Assembly (NCBI GenBank): GCA_910591455.2
Contig: OU342819.1
Span: 20,744,621 to 20,808,620, forward strand
Direction of reading: 5' to 3'
Length of the DNA stretch: 64,000 bases
DNA from: Pholis gunnellus
Lineage: Eukaryota; Chordata; Actinopteri; Perciformes; Pholidae
The notes beneath the pieces were generated by a model. The model had not been told where the DNA came from, searched no databases, and saw nothing but the letters and a program-made list of their open reading frames with translations. Position numbers and translations under genes: made by a program. Shown piece after piece: positions 25,301 through 38,100 of the stretch. Every line of letters begins with the position of its first letter. The stretch's first letter is position 1.

Positions 25301-26615
25301 ATTTTTCAGAGCTCTTCTTCTTCATCCTGACCATTTGTTGTCTGCTTCCACTGTTTCCATTCATGTTTCTGAATTGTTCTTCAGATGTGATGCTTGGTTT
25401 ATTTCCACTATTTGCTTTTATCCAAAGCAACAATAAGTGCAGCTTCAGCAAATACTTTGAACCCCATCAAGTGCTACATTTAGAGACGATAAGAGATGCT
25501 GAACACGTTGTTTATCATTTCATGGGCCGAGGTGAAGTCTGAACAGATGAGTTCTCAGTTTCTGACAGACAAACAGTGAAACCAGCTGCAGCATATCTTC
25601 ACTTAGCAATGACCCTGGTGGTGTAAGGCGGGAGATCTGGACTTCACACCACAAGTATGTGAAGAGATCGAAAGATGTGTATTTCATCAGACGGGGAGGA
25701 TTTCATCAAAGACGCTCTTCGGTTTCGTAACAGGAATTGAACGATCCAGCACTTTTGTAGTTTGACCCGTTCTGTGGACTAAGAGTCAGGACACTTTGAC
25801 CTTCTTTGACGTGCAACAACTGAGTCAATGGAGTTCAGTTAAAGCCACAGTTCACAGGAGCTTCAAGAACAGTAAGAAAAGATAAGATGGAACTTTATTA
25901 ACCCCGAAGTCTTGTGCCACAGTCTCATTAAAGAAGAATAACCAAAAAAAATGGAATAAACATATATGAACAATAGAATAACAAGTATTAGGTGTAAAAG
26001 AAATAATACGGACACCATTGCAAAATAGAACATAACAGCAATAAGAGTAAAATAAATAAATAAACTAAAATAGAAAGTAAAAGACAACAACGATTAAATG
26101 CAAGAGTGAAAATACTGTCACCAGAGCCTAAAGGCAACTAAAATAGAAAAGCAATGTTGAGCGTGACAGAGAGAAATATTCCAGAGAGAAAACAACAACT
26201 TCTCTGTCAGCATCACAGATCGTTAGAACCTGTGGCTTCATTGTGAAACTGGCTCCAGGTCTGTTCTTTTAACAAGTCTGTGCCTCGAACCAGACTCTTG
26301 TTATCACATCTGACGTCATTGTGTGGAAAAGCACGAAACCTTCTCCTCCTAAAAACACAGACGTGGACACGCTGAATGAGGAATTGCTCCTTCTGTGCCG
26401 AGCACCTTCCAACATGGCGGAACAAGATGAAGTAAAGCTCAGCTGAAGTTTGAACTCCTCTTCGTTTGGTGACATATTATTTTGGGGAACAGTAAGAAGC
26501 GTTAAGCGCTGAATCAATTTAAAAGCCTGAGAGTTCTGTGTTGTTGAGCTGGTCTCTGATTTTGACTGTTAACAGTTGTAGTGACACAAGCCTTGTCCTC
26601 ACTGTTTAGGTTCTA

Positions 26616-26659
<44 letters not shown>

Positions 26660-29130
26660 CTCTCTTTACAGTGTGTAAGCGTAACAATACCCACCAGGGC
26701 TGGACAGGAGCATCCCAGGTTGTCTGCCGGGTCGAGGCTGATCAGCGGACACTGAACCGGGGCGCTGTGCTCCGTGGGGGGCGCTGCTGTGTAGTAGGGC
26801 CGCCTCAGGAGGTGGTTCATGCTGCCGTGGGTCCCGTTGTTGACGGCGGGAGATATCTGCATCACGTCTGCATGGAACGATGAGCGTTTAGTATCATGCA
26901 TCACAGTTAACAGTTAGTTTGCTTTACTTTAGCTTTGGTGCTGGTGTACAGTGAAGCAGGTACGGTTTGGTGCCGTTAACCTTTTGGAGCTACCTCAATC
27001 AGATTACTCTTTCTAAATGTTCTGCAAACTTAGCTCAGTAAAGGTTGTTCTGCAGCCCACTAACAAGCACCTCCTGCTCACGAGTGACTCACAACAAGAG
27101 AAAGCTCCAAGTCTCTGAAGGTTCATGTGAATGGTTGTAAACGGTGCTTTTGGTTTAGATTTTAATTGTCCTGTGTTATTACTCATAGCAGCTGTGATTG
27201 GAATGCAAGCTAAGCCACAACAAACCGCAGTCTGCAGTTTAAGTGGATGCTAACTGTTTGTGGCAATTTGTCGAGGAACACCCGTAAACTCACCACACAT
27301 GAGGTTGTAAAGCTCGATGTTTGAAAACGGTTCGATCTCGGTTTTGTACTGGAACTTAGGTCCATAACTGACAAACATGGCCTGCAAGAAAAGAGGGAGG
27401 AAGACATTTGAAAAAAATGATTCCAATGGTAGAAAAGATTAGAAAAAGTATAGAGAGATACATTTCTCCACATTATAGAGGGAGCAGAAGGAATTCTGGA
27501 GACATCACTACGGACTGATAGAACAGAATAGTGCAGGAATCCTCACGTGCATGCTCTCAGCATCGTTGTCATAGCCGTGAGCTCCGCCGGAGCAGAATGT
27601 GAGAGATCCCGGATACCTGTGGAGACACAGATCAGTCTGATAAATACTGAAATACTGGTTTCAATCAGTGCTCTGTAAACCCACCGCAGGAACTGCGTCA
27701 TTAACCTTTCAGGAAAACAAAGATTAATGACCTTTAACAACACGAGCGTCCTCTTCATGTCCAAACCTGTGTTTTCCATGTCTCACCTAAGTGTCTTCTG
27801 TAGGACTTGGAATGTCTTAATTTGTTTTTTTCCCTCCCAGGCATTTATCGCACCATAAAACCGGCTTGTGTTTTTTTATTTTGATGTCAGAACAATGTCT
27901 TTTGTTTCTGTCGGTTATCGCGAGTCACTGTTTTTAATCTGAAGCAATATTTGGTGTGTTGCTGGTACTTTCCACTGCGGTGTTTTCTGATTGTAAAATC
28001 AAGCGGACTGTTCTCATACACTGTCCGTAGCTATGCCTGCAAAAGTAGTTCACCATAATTCCTTTATATCCCAGAAAATCAGTTCGTATGTTATTCATGA
28101 AAGCGTGAGCCGGGACAGGCGACGTAATGTTAAGAGCAACAAAGTCTGCACAGAGAGGAAGTCGAGGTGGACGAGTGAGTTTGCAAATTCCAGACTTTCA
28201 ACCCGGAGATCGTTGTTCATGTCCCGAGTGAAAACAGAAGTCATTTTAACTTATTTGTCTTGTTACTTCTGTACTTAAGTAACGTCACATCCGTAGTTAT
28301 TTCAACAGAAACGTTCACTTATTTGTCACTTAACTTCGGAGCTCAAGTAACGCCACTTCCGTAGTCATTTTAACGCTAACGTGGACTTCTTTGTCTCGTA
28401 TCTTCCGTACTTAATTAACGTCATTTCTGTAGTTATTTAAACCCAAACCACAATTGTTTCCTGAACTTAACCAGGAAGTGTTGTTGCCCAAACACAGCAG
28501 GAGCATTCACAGGCGACGCGATCGCTTTTGTTGCTCGACATTCACAGGAAAACCCGTCTTTTTGGTAAGACGTCATACAAACTGTTGTATGAGGATACGT
28601 TTCTCCAGAATACAACTGCAATTAAGAAACAACTGACGGGGCCGTCATGGATACCTCTCAAACAGCCATTTTGGCTCAACCAGGACGTTGACGTCTTCAA
28701 TGCGACGGGTGTTGGCAAAATGGAGGCGCTTTGGCAGGTTGGCCTTCAGGTACGGCTTGATCTTCTGGTCTGGCTTCTTACACTGAAATCACCAGAAACA
28801 CAACATTTTATTTCAAATAGACACAATTTATATAGTTCATTTCTTGTATTTGGCAAAAAAAATGTGTACGTGTGGTTTGTCCTGTGCAGGTTTTACTGGC
28901 ACACGGGTCATTGTTTCATTAGAAATGATGTCATGTGTGAGAACATGGAGCACTTACAGTCATGTTGGCAACAAGTTCGGCTGAGTTCACTGTGGGAAGG
29001 ATGACAACAATGAAGTCAATGTTTCTGTCGTTACAGAACACACAAAGCCCAACGAATAACATGTATCCAACGTAATGTTACACCAAGAAAAACCAGTGAC
29101 TTATAGTTGAACTGACAGCTCAACCATGTT

Positions 29131-29179
<49 letters not shown>

Positions 29180-32100
29180 GTATGATTTAGAATCAACTCT
29201 TCAGTTGCTGTTGTTAACGAATGTAAATTTGGAGGAAATATTTGTATCAGAATGAAAGAAAAAGACCTTTCAGAAGAAAACAGAATGATTGTGTTGGAGC
29301 AGTTCATGACAAAACAACTCACACACTCACACACACACACACACACACACACTCAGCACTTTGTTCTGCCTGTAGAACAGGGGACTTTATGTAGTTTGTG
29401 GTAATCAAAAGATAAGGGGAGTAACACAGGCGGATACATGTCTGGTTCACAGAGCCGAGAGGCAAACTGAGTGTGGGGCTTTCCTGGGTCAGACGGCTCA
29501 GTTACTTCAGGTGCTATTTGAACTACAAACTAAAGACCATACACACCAGTCGCAACGCCAAATTGTACCGGTGGCGTGAAGTGAAAAAGTGCCCCATTCC
29601 AGTTTTCTGTATTAGTTTAGGATATTCTAGGGCCAGATAGCTCGCTGGTGGTTTTATAGCACAAGCAAGTGAAAGTAAAATCCTGTTATTTTATGATTCC
29701 GTTTTAATACAAATGTCAAGTGAGCAAACAAGCCAGCGGATAATTTGGCTCCAGTCCCGTTTAATTTGTCAAAAGAAGGAGAAGAAGCGGTCAAATGTAT
29801 CTAATGGAAGTATCTGAGTCACTGATGGACGGCTGCAAATCTGACCATCAGCAACATCGGGATTAACATCGGGATTACCCTTGATATCCTCTCTGTCACT
29901 GCGCCAGTTCAGTTTGTTCCTCTGGTATCAATCAGTCATCTGTTTTAGTGTCACGCAAAGCCAGGATTCCCTGATTGCAAATATTGTATTGTTATCTCAG
30001 ATCTTCACACTCGACTGGTTTCATATGTGGCGGGTACGGCTCTGCGGCGCCCAGATGCTTTGTCCGGGTTTATGTGACGGCTGAACATTTATTCACGAAC
30101 ACGCAGGTTCGGTTGTGACACCTTTTGTTTCGCCGGCTGCCAAACAGACCTGCAGACCTTTGTGCTATTGAATGAATGGAAAATGGAAACCGTAGTCGGT
30201 GCAAGTTATTATATTTCACCAGGTGTTCGGAGGCCTCGATGATCGTTCTCATGCTTTTTTTTCATCCAGCCCTTTTTAGTATATGAGTGTTTCTTGGGTC
30301 TGAGGTATCACTTGGATTCCCACTCGGTCAGTGTGGCTCATGAAGCAGCGTAAGTGTATTTCTTACTCACACACTGCGTTGTTTTTGGCTCTGATGCGTC
30401 CGAACGGTCCCTCAGTGACCCAGTAGTCTCTGACGTCCCCCACCAGCTCCTGCAGCACCTCCTTCCTGTCGCAGCTCGTGTCCTCCATACCTGCAACAGC
30501 AATCAGCTGTTATATCAATCCCTCTTAAATTATGCTCCATCACACTGTTGGCAACAGAATACACTAGTGGTTTTCCTCGTCAACTGCATTTCACAGGTAA
30601 ATCTCACGTCCGTTACACTGCAGGTGCTCCTCTATCCTGAAGCTGAAGAGACATGTACTCGTGTACATGGAATATCAGACATATCAGCTGCTAAATAACG
30701 ACTTTAAACTTCCTTTTAACGGGATTCCAGGTTCACTAATTGTTCATTTTGTTGATGTGACATTCCTGACAGACGCGTTTGTAAATGATATGCTTTTTTT
30801 AGCTGAAGTCTCTGATGTAATTTCTTCCTGACGAGTTTTCCTAACACCTCAAGTTCAGAACTATCAACACAATCCCAGTTAGGGGTGGGCGATGCCGCAA
30901 AATCTGGTTCCAATATTAAGTAATATTGGGCCAGAAATCGCAGGTACTGAAAGTGAAATGAAGAACAAGATAAACAACATGTTGTTGGTTTCTCTTAGGT
31001 GAATGTTCTATGTTTCTTTGTCTCGTCCACACACGTCTCATCGTGTGTTTTTTTCCAGTGTTCATACTACGTTCAGTTGCTTTGAGTGTCTAACGGTGGC
31101 CTGGATAGTTACTTGAAAGCCTGGTTCGTCTCATCACGGCGCCGTGACAAAGCGTTGGTATTTGATGCCTGGGAATGAAAATAGGCTGGAAAAGCTTTGG
31201 TATCTTTGACAAGATAATATAAAGGTTGTCTGTTGCTCGCGATGTAAGGCATGTTTCAAGTCTCTGCAAGTTTACTTTCAGAGGAGCTCAAAACTGAGAT
31301 CTAATGTTCTCCCCTTTGGATCATGTTTTGGGGAACTGGAGTCCTGGTATCGCTGTGGCTCTAAGATCGAACTCAATGACTAAAATGTAACTCATACAAA
31401 ACACAGAATTATATTGATATTGAAAAAGAAACCCACATAAAACACTGATATGATCCATGACGTTGTTGTGATTAATATGTTTTGAATAATGCAGGTGACA
31501 GAGAGAAAACGTTTATTCTATGTTGCATGAGTGTTACCATGATCTGCCACAATGATGATGTTGAGACAGCGGTGGAGGTTGATCTGCTTGAGGCCGTTCA
31601 TGAGTTGACCGATGATCTTGTCCACACCCTGGATCGCTTCAATCAGCTGAAACAAACACACACATCCAGCAGCTGGCTAAATATCGTTGTAACTTGTGGT
31701 TAACATTGTAACGTGTGGTTAACATTGTAACGTGTGGTTAACGTTTTTTAAAGATGGTGGTTACAATGTAACATGTGGTTACCAATGGGAAACGTTTGCG
31801 ATTTGATTAACGCGACCAAACTTCATGGTTATGGTTAGAAAAATCATGGTTTGGCTTAAAATAACTACGTTTATAACATAACATAAGGGCTTAAAGATGC
31901 TTTTTGCGTAGGTATGGGTAGGTTGGAGCATGATACAAGCTCGGAACATGATCTAAAAGCAAACATTCCTCGCAGTGGACAAGAAAGAGAGCAAATGTAG
32001 AGTTCACTGCAGAACTTCCAAATACAGTTAACCTTTTCACAGTGTTTCTTTTACACAAGCTTTACAGCCTGTTTGGTTCCTCAGTAAACTGCTGGGTCAT

Positions 32101-35100
32101 TGTTATGGAACATGTCAAACATTGTGCAGAGTTGACCTCGCTAAAAGCTTCATATGCTTACTTATGAAACAGCAGTAAACTAAAAGTATGTCAGCATCTT
32201 AAGGAGCACGCTACAGGAAAACAGTATGCCGATATTTCAACAGCTGGATGTGTCTGTACAGATATGCAGGTTATTCAGGATGAGTTCCGTTGTTTGGTAT
32301 AGTTTGTAATTGCAGATACATTTGGTGGACAAGATCCTGCTTTCACAGAAGTCCTTCAGGCTTCTCGATTTTGGGCTTTGCTTGTGCCAAAACAGATGTC
32401 TAGTGGATTGAGGAGACGTGGAAATTAGTTTGGCTTCAGGAAGTTTCGTTCTGTGGTGAACCTAAACATTTATTTGTCAGTATTTAAGTAAAATCAAAAA
32501 GAAGTACAGATAAGACTCTCAGTAAAGACCTTTCCCTAACAAGTCTGTATTCTTGTCTACAATTGTTTAGAAATAAATCCAAATGAACATTATGTGTCTC
32601 ACAAAGTGAAGTTGACTTTAGTTTATCATTAACGTTTTCAAAACAGATTCAATTTTCCGAGTTTTTTTTAGAATCCGCCAGAGTTTTTTGACAACTCAGA
32701 GCAACCATTAACAAAAACGTCATCATCCTCGATGGTATCTGATGAACTGATTCATGTCATCCATTCGCCTCCCAGCACAAAGCACTTCACAACAAACAAA
32801 GTGATTGAATGCGGAGTGGCAGGTGATTTCTGAACAGCTTGGAATCGGAGATGTTCGCAATACAAAGGATGTACCAAAGATTAGACAGCAGTGATTGTGC
32901 TCTAGGCAGCCAAACAATAGCTTCTCGCTAACGTCATACATTCATGAGCCCACTTTAGGACTAGCACTATCCATTGCACCCACGTTATTAATTCAGTTAT
33001 GCCTCGTATTGGGAATTAGAATAATAAAACGCAGTGCAATCAGTGTGCAAGGTTTTTGTGCATCTTTATTGGACGATAGATTACAAAAACGCATATGAAA
33101 AATGTTAATATTAACTTTGATGTTTTTTGATCCGGACCCTATTTCCCATTTTGCTGAGTGGGGCCACATCCTTTCAGGGCAATCTGACACCATCATTTAC
33201 GTCCACTAACAGTGCTTGTTTTTGCCACTGACTGATATTAAGTGCAGGGTGATCTTCTAGCATTTATTGCAAGGAGATTTTTCAAAAGATTTGATAAATT
33301 ACGAATTTTGGATAAACAAAGATGCATTTTTGTTAACTTTGTCATCTTAAAGTGTGTATGACTCCAAAAATGGTTCCAATTAGTAGACAGTCTGATAACA
33401 GCTGATCTCATTGTTACTGTGTGTTTAGGTATGTTAACCATTCACTGTCGGTCTAGGGGACAGACTGAAACAGACAGATGGACAGAGACACTAATTGCAG
33501 TCAACAATGTCGTCATGTTTAGTCACAACTGTAAATGTTTGATGAGCTTTCTTCCTACTCTCTGAATCAGCCAATAACCCACACTTTTGATTATACTCGG
33601 AGGAAGTCATCTTCTATGCCATACACTCAGGCACATAGAGGGTGGAACGAGATTATCTTCAGTCCTTAAGCTTTATTGGCTCACTGGGGTTCCAAACAAC
33701 CAACATTAAAGCAATATTCAGATAAGTCAGATTCTTAAAATTAATAATGCTCAACAATGTGAAATGTCACCTAACTCCACCTCCAGCCATCCGCCAGCAA
33801 AAAAATGTTGGCATTGTACGTTTCTGCAAACAATCGATATGTTGAATGTCAACGTTTTGCATTGGTCAGAGCAAGTGACAAGGTAGAAAGAAACAAACAC
33901 AGGACCTTCACCCAGGAGACCGGGACAATCCTTTGTGTAGCCAAAAGTCAACATTTGTCATTTTAAGTTACATTTGTATGAGTTGTAGGTTAGAAAGTTG
34001 ACGGCGGTTGTTATTTATTCATGCTATTTATGTTGTTGTGTTTATAATGTCACGGTGTTAGGTTACGTTGTTACGGTTGCCAGGTTACGTTGTTACAGTC
34101 GTTATGTGCCATTGTTAAGGTTGTTATGTTACATTGTTACGTTACTGCTGTTACGTCATGGTTGTTACGTTGTCACGCTACGTTCGTTGTTACGTTGTTG
34201 CAAGCGTGATACGAGACCGAAATCAAGGAAAGTGACAAATCTGCCAGCTCCGTCTAAGTAACTTGCATATTACGATCCAATCACAGAGCGGGAAGACTTG
34301 AGACCACAGGAAGCCTTATTAATACCAAGAGTAAATGCAAGGGCCCCTGACCAGGTGTCATTATACAGACAGCAACCTGCAAAGTCATGCGTCAGTTTGG
34401 ACGATTTTAACAAGTTCGCTATATGACTGTCAGGGTCATTCATTATGGTTCATAAAGAGTCTGACGCTGCTGATGGGATTTGAATTCTTTCATTAGCAAT
34501 ATCATAAACATTTTATGGAGATCTTTTATCAGTGGTTCATTAAAAGGACTTCAGACTTTCTTAATTGAGGTATAACGAGAGTCATCTGAGAAGACGTTGT
34601 CCATTACCACACATGAATGAGGCTAATGAGTCTGATATGATGATGGGATCCGTTCCAGCACAGCTTGATTGATATTAAGTGTGGGTGTCAGATGAGGTCC
34701 AAGATGTGATGATTTACAGACTAGATACCTCTGAGCTCGGTTTTCTCTTTATCGATGCTTTAAAAGACAGCAGAGAGAATAAAAAGAAAAGGAGAAAAGT
34801 TTAAATCACAGACTCATTGTTTCTTTTCTTTGCACTCTTGCAGGTGGACTTACCCCTCCACTCACAGGACCGTAGTTGTGTCCAGATTTATCAGGTTCCT
34901 CTATGTACAACGTGTAGAAATCTGGTCTGAGGGAAAAGGTCACTTTTTAGCACCAACGCCAACAGAAAAACATTCATTGCATTCGCTGAATGCAAGTGAC
35001 CAGATTCAAACAACTAACCTTTCATCATCTGGCAGCTGCAGCCACTTCAGCACAGTCAACACTCTTTCTTCAAATGGCACTTTACTAAAAATAACCAGAG

Positions 35101-38100
35101 GGGGGGAGGGAGAGTGAGATTCTTTAAAAGGCATTGTAGCAGAAATAGTGACATAAGAAGATCCCTTATGTTTTGGATTTGATTTGTTGAAGCTTACACA
35201 GAACAGAATCCCTCAAAGAGACATAAACTGACCACAAAGAAACAAAAAGAGGCTGAACGACTTTCACGTCTGCAGCACATTTCAGTTTCTACAATACTGC
35301 TGGAAGAAGATCTGCTATTGTGATGCAGCAAAACCCACAACAATCCTGGTCCTCAATCACACCTGTTGGGGTTTGGGCTGGGAGGATGTTTTAGAACTCT
35401 ATATTCCATAAAGGGTTCTTTAGATGACAAGAGTTCTTAAAGGAACCGTTAACCTTACAAAGAACCCTTGAAAAAATATTCCAAAAAGCGGTTCTTTGGA
35501 AGCAAATGTATCTGGGTAGAACCTTCAGGGAGAACTTCGTTTGGAACCGTTATTTCTTCCAACAATTTACAGCATGAACCATGTGTTTAAAACTGTGACT
35601 GTAATCCGGGAGAAACTATGTTTCCCTCTGAATCCAATTGAGGATTCAGTTTAGTTGTATGGGAACTTTATTTTGTAGGAGACGTGGTTGGAGACACAGA
35701 CGAACATACCTTAATTAAACCTTATCTTAACAAGACATGTTTTCTTTTGTTTAGGGAGCCACGAATGTACAGATATTTGAAAAGAATAAAAAAGTTTCAG
35801 TGACCTTCTTGTGGTAATGATAGACTCCTCTTCTCTGTATAGACCAGTATAGAAGACCTAAGTGTTTTTATTCCAAACAACTCATTTGCAGGTTCCTCTA
35901 TGTGGTCATTAAGTGAATCACGTTGCCTTCGTGTGGATGAAATGAACTTAAGTAAAGGAGTAAATAAACTCCAGGATGTGAATGCAATATAAATGTCCAT
36001 TAACCGCAGTCAAAGCCGGCGGTAAACATGCTTTAATCGAACGATTCTATGGCAGGAAGAAGTGTCAACATTGTGATCATTGAAGGCCTGGGCTGGTAAA
36101 GGTTAAGAACATATGTTCTTCCAACGAAACCAACGTCTTCCATCCCACTCAGCAATAAAAACACTCTCCCTGACTGTGTTGGAAAATCAGCACAGCACAG
36201 TACTTTATCAGCTGAGATCCTGCTGCTTTATTGCTTATAATCGCTATGATAGGCCTTCATTTAAAACCATTATCAACCATCCACAGGCCTCAAACAACAC
36301 ATTGCACTTTTATTGATATTGCTTCAGAGATCTCAACATGTCCCTCAGATCAAAGATTAAACCGAACTGTATAAAATGTTACCTGAGGAGAAATAGCATG
36401 AGAAGTATTTACAGAATGATGTGAATGTTAAACAGACACTACAGATTAATAAGGTAAAGAAACAAGATTTCTGAAATGTTATGTTTAAAACAAGTCGGCC
36501 AAAAAACGTTCTGTTCTAGAAGCCAAAGACTGTAATTGAGCCTTTTCTTCAAAAGGTCACTCTGTGCTGAGGAAACAGTCTTCTTTACAGTAAGCTGTCG
36601 CTTATCTACAACGTAGCACTACTGCAGGAAGTGTGTGCTGCTGATACTGTTACATCACAATGTTTGCTTAGCAAGATGTAAAAAACTCAAATATACGACC
36701 CTGATGCTGATAGGCAAAGCAGATAGCGAGTATCTGCAGATGTTTATCTACTTTCAAACGGTCTGAACTCTACAGAGCGTTACAGAGAGTTCATCGCGCC
36801 GGAAACATGGAGATGAAATGCAAACACCCTCATAAACAATGTTATTAATACAATTTGCATGATATTATCTTAAAGGTTAACTGACTAATGGGGACAACTA
36901 TTTATTACATTGTTAGTACTGAAGGAGAGCGCTGCAGTCAGCAGCCGTTAAACAGGCTGTAGTGTAATTCCTCACCTCAGACTGTTACTGTACGTGTCTG
37001 ACAACGTGATGGACCCTACAGAGAAATACAACGTTTCTCTTTACCTTTCGCTTGATCTTGTCTGTTTGTTACTGTGTCAAACCACAAAATAACAATCTGA
37101 ACCTGTCAGTGGCAAAAACAAACCCTTTTAATAGACGTGGATTGATGCTGAGGAGCTGCCCCGAGGGATGACATCACAGCGCTCTCCTTCAATACTGGAC
37201 CAGTTTAAAAAACATCAGTCAAAAAGACAGAAAAACATGGGGAATAGGGTCCTGGTTTAAAGATAACAATGCCCTTTATTAATAACTGCTGGCTTTAGGA
37301 TGTGACACTTCACAGCTCACATTCTGGCTCCCGAGCATGTTGAGAGGCAGAGATGTCCGTCTTACCCGTTGTACGGTTTGTAGATGTTGGGGAAGCTTCC
37401 GTTGATTTTGACGTCGGATCCCGGCCAGAAGAAAGTCCCAGACTTCAGCCCCTGGTGCTTCGCTGTGTGCCAGATCTACAAAGACCCAGAGGACGGATCA
37501 ACACAGGCCAAACACCGTCTGCTCTCTACCAAAACAGCTCTGCATTCAAAACGCATGTATTCTGGATCAAAGCTTCAACGAGCAGAGGCCATTTTTCTTG
37601 GCTGCTCTGTTAAATATAAATACAATTTGAATGTCCTTTTCCCTCAGATTAACAGTAACACACTCCATATGCATGTGTTGTCCTGTATCTACTCCTTCCA
37701 GTGAATGACTAATGACTGAAATGAAACGCTCTGAGTCCTTCATCCAGTTTGCATCCGAAACGTTCACGTTCTCTCAATAAACCAAACCTAAGAAGACTCA
37801 CAGGCTGTCCCAGGTACCAGTCAGGGTTGTCCTTCTCTGGGCTGGACAGACTGAAGGTGGCGTTGAACACCGGGTCGTACATGATGTTGTCAATCAAACC
37901 GTTGGACTCTGGATAGAGACCCTGAGAGGAGAGGAGATCAAGAGAAGAGGGAACGAGAGTAGAGCGAATATGAGGTGAGAATAGAGAAGAACAGTATGTG
38001 TGACAGTTATATGGACACGAACCAGTTTCTCTGTGAAATTCATCTGTAACAGTGCAGCTGTGATACGAGTCATCAGTGATGTGTGATCAGGGGAGAAGTC

